45,108 bases of DNA from Bradyrhizobium sp. WSM1743. GTDB lineage: Bacteria > Pseudomonadota > Alphaproteobacteria > Rhizobiales > Xanthobacteraceae. The position numbers were made by a program, and so were the translations under genes. The stretch lies in the NCBI RefSeq assembly GCF_000473065.1, contig NZ_AXAZ01000069.1, forward strand, positions 1 through 45,108. Reading direction: 5' to 3'. Numbering within the stretch: the stretch's first letter is position 1; each line of letters begins with the position of its first letter. Under the pieces are notes generated by a model that was given only the letters and a program-made list of their open reading frames with translations, was not told the origin of the DNA and searched no databases. This document shows positions 1 to 5,927 of this stretch, one piece after another.

Positions 1-280
1 CTTTCTCACGAAAAAGCTGCCAAAGGTGGCCGCCGAGATGGCGCTCAACGTGCTCGCCTACAACATGAAGCGCGTGATGATGATCGTTGGCCTAGGCGGA
101 TTGCTGGAGGCGATGCAGGCGTGAGGGCGGCCTCTGCGCGACCAAATCAGCGCCTACACGAAGCTCCTGGTTGCCACTGAGATGACAAGAGGTCGATTCC
201 ACCGAATGAGAAGCGCGGCGGCCACGAAATGCGCCGGAGCGCCCCAAGTCGCCGGATTTTCACACGGCCTGGGCCCTTAG
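1..280 (+). mobile_element. 3' end of an insertion sequence (partial, cut by window edge)
   Basis: The window opens inside a transposase gene that stops at 124. About 130 bp further on, at 257-270, comes a TTTTCACACGGCCT stretch. That wording resembles the right-hand end of IS5/IS1182-type elements of rhizobia, recalled from memory. The exact right boundary and target duplication cannot be set because the left end lies outside the window. From 281 to 543 I see no convincing gene or structure. Confidence 0.5.
2..124 (+). CDS. Transposase, C-terminal fragment (IS1182/IS5-like DDE family)
   Basis: The frame is open from base 2 to a TGA at 122-124 and gives about 40 residues, including AAEMALNVLAYNMKRVM and then a short hydrophobic tail. 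The pattern 'A-x-x-x-L-x-V-L-A-Y-N-x-K-R-V-M' is the C-terminal signature of many IS1182/IS5-type DDE transposases, where the helix follows the catalytic glutamate. The catalytic domain lies upstream of the window, so it cannot be said whether the enzyme is intact. The family is fairly sure, the subgroup less so. Confidence 0.7.
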   Translation, partial: FLTKKLPKVAAEMALNVLAYNMKRVMMIVGLGGLLEAMQA

Positions 281-543
281 CTGAAATCGCTGCTCCCGCA
301 TCGCTCGACCGAGCAGCCGTGTGATGGATGGGGTCCTTGCTCCCCATGAAGACCGTTGCACCTGGAAACTTCTCACCTCCGCCGCCGTTGAATCGCGGCT
401 GAGGAGACGTCATGCCGTGTGCTGGGGACCGGCGGGCCGCTGCTCAGCGCGTGGCAGACGAAGCCGCGACGGATAATCACACGTTCATGCACCCCGCGCT
501 CAGCTCAGATAATCAGGCGTAAAATCCGCAAGTCTCCGCAGCC

Positions 544-625
544 CGTAGGATGGGTTGAGCCCTTGCGAAACCCATCTCCTGTGCGGCTGAAACGATGGGT
601 ATCGCTTCGCTCCACCCATCCTACG
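544..625. repeat. Palindromic intergenic repeat (CGTAGGATGGGT type)
   Basis: Outer arms CGTAGGATGGGT (544-555) and ACCCATCCTACG (614-625) are perfect 12-bp inverted repeats. A second nested pair runs GCGAAACCCATC (565-576) against GATGGGTATCGC (594-605). The whole unit can fold into one long imperfect cruciform or RNA hairpin. It resembles the dispersed 'taggatgggt' palindromes of Bradyrhizobium intergenic DNA and lies between the insertion sequence end and the first small gene. Confidence 0.75.
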
Positions 626-733
626 GCCGTGCTTGCAGCGGCTCGGGGACTTCAGTCCGGCCTGTCTGCACCTGATGCGTCAGTCGACGCTGTGAGCGGG
701 GACCGGCCAGTGCGCGGTCCCGGCTGGAACACG

Positions 734-758
734 GGAACAACTCTCTCCCGGGCACGTC
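734..758 (+). promoter_or_regulatory. Candidate EcfG-type (general stress) promoter for the 783 gene
   Basis: GGAAC at 734-738 is followed after 16 bases by CGTC at 755-758. The EcfG/RpoE2 consensus of alphaproteobacteria is GGAAC-N16/17-CGTT, so one base differs. A start site would fall near 765, leaving a short leader that contains the AGGGAG ribosome site at 771-776. Another GGAAC at 726-730 has wrong spacing. Confidence 0.5.
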
Positions 759-782
759 ATTCATAGGACGAGGGAGATGCCC

Positions 783-1010
783 ATGAAAGCGCTCACCGCA
801 GCGATCGCGTTTGCAGCCATGATAGGGTCCGTCACCGCCCAGAATACCGGGCCCGCTCCGCAGAGCGGCATGGAAAGGCCGGAGAACACCAACGGCGCCA
901 CGGAGAAGGGAGCGATGGACACCACCGGCATGAATGTAAACCGGGCCAATCGACCCGGTATGAAAGATACCTCCAAGGGCGAGAACAGGACCGACGACAA
1001 GAAAAAATAA
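783..1010 (+). CDS. Small secreted hydrophilic protein
   Basis: This is a 75-residue protein beginning MKALTAAIAFAAMIGSVTAQ, a Sec signal peptide with likely cleavage after the alanine of VTA-Q. The mature part is about 55 residues, rich in Asn, Gly, Met, Thr and Lys, and ends in a run of lysines. It looks disordered and contains no cysteine. Start choice: AGGGAG at 771-776 is six bases before the ATG at 783. An in-frame ATG at 777 directly abuts that site and is less likely. It probably acts in the periplasm, with function unknown. The upstream stress-type promoter suggests induction under general stress. Short secreted proteins of this kind are common and poorly conserved in Bradyrhizobium. 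Confidence 0.7.
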   Translation: MKALTAAIAFAAMIGSVTAQNTGPAPQSGMERPENTNGATEKGAMDTTGMNVNRANRPGMKDTSKGENRTDDKKK

Positions 1011-1071
1011 TGGTGTCTGCGGCGTGGCGGGCGCCATCGATGGCGACGGCCTTGCAATCGTATCACTTGCC

Positions 1072-1263
1072 TCACTCGCGCGCGCAGCAATCGACCAGCG
1101 CGCGCCAGATGCGTTCGACCTGCAATCTCCTTTGACGCTCGCGGACGGCGTCGTCCTCCGTACCCGGCGACGTCGCGGTCCGCGTATCGCGCGGCTCAAT
1201 CCAGCGCTCCGAGATGGGATCGTACCATCGGCCGAGAGTCGTCACGTCCAACGCTTGCTTCAT
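1072..1263 (-). CDS. Small hypothetical protein, second gene of a coupled pair
   Basis: This 63-residue protein contains a compact LGRWYDPISERWIEPRD segment followed by a charged Arg/Glu-rich helix and C-terminal ERIWRALVDCCARE. No known domain is recognised. Its ATG (1263) lies three bases after the TAG of the preceding gene (sequence TAG-ACG-ATG), which implies translational coupling and a shared transcript. The tryptophan- and tyrosine-containing core argues for a folded protein rather than a chance frame. No independent ribosome site is evident, as expected for a coupled gene. Expression is probably driven by the stress-type promoter at 1493-1518. Confidence 0.5.
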   Translation of the reverse strand: MKQALDVTTLGRWYDPISERWIEPRDTRTATSPGTEDDAVRERQRRLQVERIWRALVDCCARE

Positions 1264-1266
1264 CGT

Positions 1267-1473
1267 CTATCCCATGCGCCTGTTGCTGGTGTTCTGGGTG
1301 AGGTTGCCATGCGCAGCCTGCTCGCGGATGTTCTGCTTCTCGTCGTCGCGGCGGCCTTTGGTGGTGTCGACGGGAACTGACGGCGCGCTGCCGGCGCCCT
1401 TGGGACTCCGGTTCTGCTCGGGAACAGGTCGGATCGTTTTCGTCAACGGCTTTGTCATGCGCATCGACTGCAT
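1267..1473 (-). CDS. Small disordered hypothetical protein, first gene of a coupled pair
   Basis: From the ATG at 1473 the product is 68 residues. In-frame ATGs at 1464 and 1458 are alternatives, giving a protein starting MTKPLTKTIR. It is strongly hydrophilic, rich in Lys, Arg, Asn, Gln and Thr, with DDEKQNIREQ near the middle and NLTQNTSNRR at the end. It has no signal peptide or membrane segment, so it is likely cytoplasmic and disordered, like many stress-induced small proteins. The open frame extends upstream to 1653, but that Arg-rich extension would run through the promoter and is probably not translated. Function is unknown. The gene shares a transcript with the 63-residue gene downstream. 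Confidence 0.55.
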   Translation of the reverse strand: MQSMRMTKPLTKTIRPVPEQNRSPKGAGSAPSVPVDTTKGRRDDEKQNIREQAAHGNLTQNTSNRRMG

Positions 1474-1492
1474 CGTTGTCTGATGTGAGATC

Positions 1493-1518
1493 AACGCAAT
1501 GGACGTTCGCGGCGTTCC
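1493..1518 (-). promoter_or_regulatory. EcfG-type (general stress) promoter of the 1473 gene pair
   Basis: Read on the minus strand, GGAAC (1518-1514) is followed after 17 bases by CGTT (1496-1493). This is a full match to the GGAAC-N16/17-CGTT element used by the EcfG/RpoE2 sigma factors. The -10 element ends 19 bases before the ATG at 1473, a normal distance. Chance occurrence exactly upstream of a small gene is possible but unlikely given two similar neighbours. Confidence 0.6.
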
Positions 1519-1652
1519 AAATGGTGCCGTTCGTTCTCGATGAGATTGAACTCTGTTCTCGGCCGGAGAACTACGGGCGTCCGGCACCGGCTTCAGCAGT
1601 GAACGTCTGCGACGGCGTCCTGATCGGCGCCACGGCAGCCGAGCGAAGACCA

Positions 1653-1889
1653 TTATCCAAGCCGTACTTCGCGTCGGTCCGGGGCGCAGTTTCGCGCGAC
1701 GTGCTCGCGGTAGATGGCGATCGCCCTGTTGGCGAGCATCAACGGCCGGCGCTCGCCGGTCCTGAGCTGGGCTTCGATGGCATCGAGGATGACGTTTGCG
1801 GACACATCAGGCGGCCCGAGCTCGCCACTCTTCTCGAGGAAGCTCCAGGCGATGAAGAATGCGTTCTCGACGGTGCAACGGATCGACAT
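1653..1889 (-). CDS. Small conserved-looking hypothetical protein (78 aa)
   Basis: From ATG 1889 the protein is 78 residues with alternating hydrophobic and charged helices: TVENAFFIAWSFLEKSGEL, then DVSANVILDAIEAQLRTG, then a third helix with IAIYREHVAR. This is a soluble, helical, probably cytoplasmic fold with no known domain. The frame opens upstream to 2024, but that stretch is low-complexity Arg/Pro and overlaps the adh 3' end, so it is rejected. A GGAAC-N16-CGTT element ends only eight bases before the ATG. The mRNA may therefore start at or within a base or two of the initiation codon (leaderless), which fits the lack of a ribosome site. Role unknown. Confidence 0.6.
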   Translation of the reverse strand: MSIRCTVENAFFIAWSFLEKSGELGPPDVSANVILDAIEAQLRTGERRPLMLANRAIAIYREHVARNCAPDRREVRLG

Positions 1890-1897
1890 GGGCTGCC

Positions 1898-1922
1898 AAC
1901 GCGGCGCGGCCGCAGGCGTTCC
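1898..1922 (-). promoter_or_regulatory. EcfG-type (general stress) promoter of the 1889 gene
   Basis: On the minus strand GGAAC (1922-1918) is followed after 16 bases by CGTT (1901-1898), a full match to the EcfG/RpoE2 consensus. The start codon at 1889 is eight bases beyond the -10 element, implying a leaderless or nearly leaderless transcript. Confidence 0.55.
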
Positions 1923-1966
1923 CGCGCGGCGGGTGAGACTTGCATCGGTCCGGCCGCCGGAGTGGG

Positions 1967-3025
1967 TCAGTTCTTCAGGACGATGCGGCCGACGACCTTG
2001 CCGGCGCGAAGCTCGTCGATCCACTTCTGGACGTCGCCCATCGGCTCCTCGCGCATCGGCGTCGGCTTGATCTTGCCGGCGCGTGCCAGCGCCATCAGCT
2101 CGTGGGCCTCAGCTAGCGTGCCGACCATGAAACCTTCGATGGTCATGCGCTTGTAGACCCATTGCACCATCGGCAGCGTGAACTGGCCGCCCATCAGGCC
2201 GGACACCACGATCTTGCCGCCGCGCGCAGCGACCGCGACCGCGAACGCCATCGACTTCTCGTTGCCGGCGAAATCGACGATCTCGTCGAAGCCACCTTCG
2301 GTTTCTTTCAGGATGCGCCTGATGACCTCGGGCTCGGCCGGATCGTAGGCGACGGCGGCGCCGTTCTTCAGCGCGGTCTCGCGCGCGGCCGGTGAGAGGT
2401 CCGCAACCGTGATCGGCTGCTTGAACATCGCCTGCGCGAACGACAGGCCCATCATGCCGACGCCGCCGAGCCCGATCAGCAAGAGGTTACGCTGGCGCGG
2501 ACGGTCGACCAGGCGCTTGAGCGCGCCATAGGCGGTGACGCCGGAGCACATCAGGGTCGCGGCCTGGTTGACGGGCAGGGGATCGTAGTCGAGCAGATAT
2601 TTGGCGTCGGGCACCAGCACGTGGGTGGCGAAGCCGCCGTCGATGGAGACGCCGAGGAAGCGCTGCTTGACGCAGAGATTCTCGTCGCCATTGGCGCAGT
2701 CGCGGCATTGGCCGCAGCCGATCCACGGGAAGACAGCTTTCTTTGCGCCGACGAGGCTGGCTTCTACGTCGGGACCGACTTCGTCGACGACGCCCGCGAT
2801 CTCGTGGCCGAGCGTGAAGGGCAGCGTCATGCCGCGCGTGGTGTCGAGCTTCTTGCCGCCGCCGAGATCGGCATAGCCGTCCTGGATGTGCAGGTCGGAA
2901 TGGCAGAGGCCGCAGCGCTCGATGCGCACCAGCACCTCGCGTCCTTGCGGCTTCGGCGTGTCGACGATGGTCTCGCACAACGGCGCGTCGAACTTGACCA
3001 GGGACTGCCTGCGCATCAAGGCCAT
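1967..3025 (-). CDS. Zinc-dependent alcohol dehydrogenase (MDR family)
   Basis: This 352-residue medium-chain dehydrogenase would oxidise an alcohol or reduce an aldehyde with NAD(P). Catalytic zinc ligands are Cys41 (RCGLCHSD) and His74 (TLGHE). The structural zinc cysteines 104, 107, 110 and 118 are all present. The Rossmann motif GLGGVG lies at 185-190. The start at 3025 is set by GGAGGAAGGA directly upstream. The open frame extends further but would run back into rsmA. It follows rsmA by 22 bp on the same strand and may be read through from the lpt-rsmA train, but it has its own strong ribosome site. Substrate is not predictable; members of this group act on primary and aromatic alcohols. 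Confidence 0.88.
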   Translation of the reverse strand: MALMRRQSLVKFDAPLCETIVDTPKPQGREVLVRIERCGLCHSDLHIQDGYADLGGGKKLDTTRGMTLPFTLGHEIAGVVDEVGPDVEASLVGAKKAVFPWIGCGQCRDCANGDENLCVKQRFLGVSIDGGFATHVLVPDAKYLLDYDPLPVNQAATLMCSGVTAYGALKRLVDRPRQRNLLLIGLGGVGMMGLSFAQAMFKQPITVADLSPAARETALKNGAAVAYDPAEPEVIRRILKETEGGFDEIVDFAGNEKSMAFAVAVAARGGKIVVSGLMGGQFTLPMVQWVYKRMTIEGFMVGTLAEAHELMALARAGKIKPTPMREEPMGDVQKWIDELRAGKVVGRIVLKN

Positions 3026-3047
3026 ATTCCTTCCTCCGAAATTCCGA

Positions 3048-3905
3048 TTATTCAGCTTCGCTTCGTATATCCGCCAATTCACGCGCCATGGCAACAAAGC
3101 CGGAAATGGGAATGGTCTCCGCGCGCCGCGTCGCATCGACGCCGGCGGCGCTCGCGAGCCGCGCGGGATCGACGCCCAGCGATTTCAGGCTTTGCCGCAG
3201 CATTTTTCGGCGCTGGCCGAAGGCAGCGGCCGCGACCTGCTCGAGCAGCCTGCGATCGCAGGGCAGCGGTTCTGCGCGCGGCTTAAGGCGCACGACAGAG
3301 GAGGTGACCTTCGGCGGCGGCACGAAGGCGGACGGCGAAATGTCGAACAGGATCTTGGTCTCGCAGCGCCAGTTGGCGAGCACGCCGAGCCGGCCGTAGG
3401 CCTCCTCGTCCTCGCGCGCGACGATGCGCTCGCCGACCTCGCGCTGGAACATCAGCACCATCATGTCGTACCAGGGCGGCCAGGGCTCGACGGTGAGCCA
3501 GTTGATGAGAAGCTGGGTCGCGATGTTGTAGGGCAGGTTGGCGACGATCTTCGCGCGTTCGCCTGACAGCAGCGGGCGCGGATCGAAGGTCATGGCATCG
3601 CCATGCACGATCTCGAGCCTATCAGGATAGTGCGCCGAAATATCCTGCAAGGCCGGGATTGCGCGCTCGTCATGCTCGATGGCGATGACGCGGCGGGCGC
3701 CGAGCGCGAGCAGCGCCCGCGTCAGCCCGCCCGGGCCCGGGCCGATCTCGACGATGGTCGCCTCGTCCAGCGGCGCGGCCGCGCGCGCGATGCGCGCAGT
3801 CAGGTTGAGGTCGAGCAGAAAGTTCTGGCCAAGCGATTTCCTGGCCGACAGCGCGTGCTGGCGAATGACCTCGCGCAGCGGCGGGAGGTCGTCGATGGCG
3901 CTCAT
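3048..3905 (-). CDS. rsmA: 16S rRNA (adenine1518/1519-N6)-dimethyltransferase
   Basis: This 285-residue protein transfers four methyl groups from S-adenosylmethionine to two adjacent adenines in helix 45 of 16S rRNA during 30S maturation. The sequence shows SLGQNFL at 24-30, the SAM-binding EIGPGPG at 53-59, acidic IEHDE near 80, and the catalytic NLPYNI at 123-128. The C-terminal helical RNA-binding domain is full length. Its ATG shares one base with the stop of pdxA (TGATG), so translation is coupled. The surA-pdxA-rsmA order is the standard proteobacterial one. Loss of this enzyme gives kasugamycin resistance in other bacteria. Confidence 0.96.
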   Translation of the reverse strand: MSAIDDLPPLREVIRQHALSARKSLGQNFLLDLNLTARIARAAAPLDEATIVEIGPGPGGLTRALLALGARRVIAIEHDERAIPALQDISAHYPDRLEIVHGDAMTFDPRPLLSGERAKIVANLPYNIATQLLINWLTVEPWPPWYDMMVLMFQREVGERIVAREDEEAYGRLGVLANWRCETKILFDISPSAFVPPPKVTSSVVRLKPRAEPLPCDRRLLEQVAAAAFGQRRKMLRQSLKSLGVDPARLASAAGVDATRRAETIPISGFVAMARELADIRSEAE

Positions 3906-4930
3906 CAGCTTTGCGAAGCGGCCATGCGGCTCGCAAGCTTGAGCGCCGCGATCAGGCTCGCCGGATTGGCCTTGCCGGTGCCGGCGATGTCGAACGCCGT
4001 GCCATGGTCGGGCGAGGTGCGGATGAAGGGCAGGCCGAGCGTGACGTTGACCGCGTCGTCGAAGGCGATGGTCTTGATCGGGATCAACGCCTGGTCGTGA
4101 TACATGCAGACCGCGCAGTCGTAGGTCTGTCGCGCCGCCTCGTGGAACATGGTGTCGGCGGGCAGCGGGCCCCTGGCCTCGATGCCGTCGTTGCGCAGCA
4201 CTTTCAGCGCGGGAGCGATGACGGTCTGCTCCTCGTGTCCGAGCGATCCGTCCTCGCCGGCATGCGGATTCAGCCCGGAGATCGCGATGCGCGGCTTTGC
4301 GATGCCGAAGCGCGACTTCAGCTCGGTCGCGACGATGCGGACGGTCGAGACGATCAGCTCGCTGGTGAGCTCTCCCAGCGCATCGCGCATCGAGACGTGG
4401 ATGGTCACGGGCACCACGGCGAGCTGTGGCGACCACAGCATCATCACCGGCTGCGGCACGCGGCCGTTCTCTGCGGCAAGCTCGGCGAGGAATTCGGTGT
4501 GGCCGGGATGGCGGAAGCCGGCGCGGTAGAGCACGCTCTTGGCGATCGGGTTGGTGACGACGGCGCCGGCGCGGCCCGCGCGCACGTCGATGACCGCCTG
4601 ACGGATCGAGGCGAGCGCGGCCGGCGCGCTGGATGCGTCGGGCTTGCCGGGCTCGGCGCTCGCGCGCTCGCCGGTCGCGACCACGGGCAGGGCATCGGTG
4701 AAGGCGGTAGCGGCCTCACCGGGGCTCACCGCGGCGATCCTGACGTCGGCGCCGAGCGCTTTGGCGCGACGCGCGATCAGCGCCTCGTCGCCGAGCAGAT
4801 AGAAGGCGGGTAGGTTCAACTCGCGGCGCCTGAGCCAGGTTGCGATCGTGATGTCGGGGCCGATGCCGGCGGGCTCTCCCAGGGTCAGGGCGAGGGGTTT
4901 TGCCGAGCGCGCTGCGGAAGGCTTGACCAT
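3905..4930 (-). CDS. pdxA: 4-hydroxythreonine-4-phosphate dehydrogenase
   Basis: This 341-residue enzyme oxidises 4-phosphohydroxy-L-threonine to the amino ketone that condenses with deoxyxylulose phosphate in pyridoxal phosphate synthesis. N-terminal LTLGEPAGIGPD (16-26), VTNPIAK (125-131), HPGHTE (141-146) and a distal MYHDQALIP carry the substrate- and metal-binding residues expected of PdxA. Length is typical. The ATG at 4930 overlaps the surA stop by one base, and its own stop overlaps the rsmA start in the same way. This makes a tight surA-pdxA-rsmA translational chain. A long in-frame upstream extension lies inside surA and is not used. Confidence 0.95.
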   Translation of the reverse strand: MVKPSAARSAKPLALTLGEPAGIGPDITIATWLRRRELNLPAFYLLGDEALIARRAKALGADVRIAAVSPGEAATAFTDALPVVATGERASAEPGKPDASSAPAALASIRQAVIDVRAGRAGAVVTNPIAKSVLYRAGFRHPGHTEFLAELAAENGRVPQPVMMLWSPQLAVVPVTIHVSMRDALGELTSELIVSTVRIVATELKSRFGIAKPRIAISGLNPHAGEDGSLGHEEQTVIAPALKVLRNDGIEARGPLPADTMFHEAARQTYDCAVCMYHDQALIPIKTIAFDDAVNVTLGLPFIRTSPDHGTAFDIAGTGKANPASLIAALKLASRMAASQS

Positions 4931-5865
4931 CAGCGATTGCGATATTCGATCATCGCCGCCTTGCGGAGCTCGTCGAGATAGGCCTTTTGGGTCTTCTCGT
5001 ACTTCTCCTGATACATCTTCTCGCGGACCTCGCGCTTCTTCGGCGTGTCGATCATGGTCGGCTTGCGCGAGCACAGCACCACCATCTCGATGCCGGCCTT
5101 GGTCACCTCGGGCGCGGTCAGGTGGCCGATCGGCGTATCGTCGAGCACCTTGCGCAGCGGCTCGGGCAGCTCCGCGGTGGTCTTGGTGACGCTGTCGCGG
5201 ATGGTGGCGTTCGGCGTCGAGCGGAACAGCGAGTTGGCTTCCTCGCAGCTGCCGACGCGCGCGCGATAGGTCTCGGCTTCCTTCTTCCGTGTCTCCATGA
5301 ACGCCGCCGACGAGCCGCGCGGCACGATCAGCACGATCGGCTGCATCTTGTATTCGGTGCCCTCGATCTGGAGCTTGTCGCCGGTCTGGGCCTGCACGGC
5401 CTGCGCGACGTCGCGCTCGCCGACCAGCAGCTTCTCCTTGAAGCGACCGCGCACGAGGCTGGTCCAGACCATCTCGGCCTTCATGCGGCCCTTCAGCGTC
5501 TCCGGGCGGACGCCCTTGGATTCGAGCGACTTGGTGAGCTGATCCGGCGAGATGCGCATGCGCTGCGCCATGCCTTCATAGGACTGGTTGATGTCGGAGA
5601 TGCCGGGATCGACGCCGTACTTCTTGCCTTCCTTGAGCTTCACCTTGTCGTCGATCAGCTCGTTGATGACGTCCTGCCGGCTCGGGGTCTTCTGCGTCGT
5701 CAGCTGGTCGAGCTTGGAGCGCTGCTCGATGTCGAAATCGGTGATCGGATCGCCATTGACCATGACGACGATGTTCTGCGCATGCGACCGCGAGGGCAGG
5801 GCGGTCAGCATCAGCCCGGCACCGATGGCGAAAAGGAGGCGGAAGACAGGCAATGGGGTCGTCAT
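4930..5865 (-). CDS. surA: Periplasmic chaperone / peptidyl-prolyl isomerase, SurA-like
   Basis: This 311-residue exported protein has signal peptide residues 1-29 (cleavage near SHA-Q), then a SurA N-terminal chaperone domain starting IVVMVNGDPITDFDIEQR. A central helical part follows, then a region at about 165-270 corresponding to a single degenerate parvulin domain and a charged C-terminal helix. Alphaproteobacterial SurA proteins are shorter than the E. coli one (about 430 residues, two parvulin domains), so the length is normal here. It would escort beta-barrel proteins, including the adjacent LptD, across the periplasm. It lies 62 bp after lptD and is coupled to pdxA by TGATG. Confidence 0.88.
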   Translation of the reverse strand: MTTPLPVFRLLFAIGAGLMLTALPSRSHAQNIVVMVNGDPITDFDIEQRSKLDQLTTQKTPSRQDVINELIDDKVKLKEGKKYGVDPGISDINQSYEGMAQRMRISPDQLTKSLESKGVRPETLKGRMKAEMVWTSLVRGRFKEKLLVGERDVAQAVQAQTGDKLQIEGTEYKMQPIVLIVPRGSSAAFMETRKKEAETYRARVGSCEEANSLFRSTPNATIRDSVTKTTAELPEPLRKVLDDTPIGHLTAPEVTKAGIEMVVLCSRKPTMIDTPKKREVREKMYQEKYEKTQKAYLDELRKAAMIEYRNR

Positions 5866-5927
5866 GATGTCGCTCGCATGTCAGCCGCGTCGTGGTGGGG
5901 CAAGCGCGGCCGGCACTTCAATCCCGT

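Noticed and set aside
147..766. Open frames of 88 and 115 codons after the insertion sequence
   Set aside because: They run through the insertion sequence end and the palindromic repeat at 544-625, have no ribosome site, and their residues are Arg/Pro/Ser-heavy as expected for non-coding GC-rich DNA.
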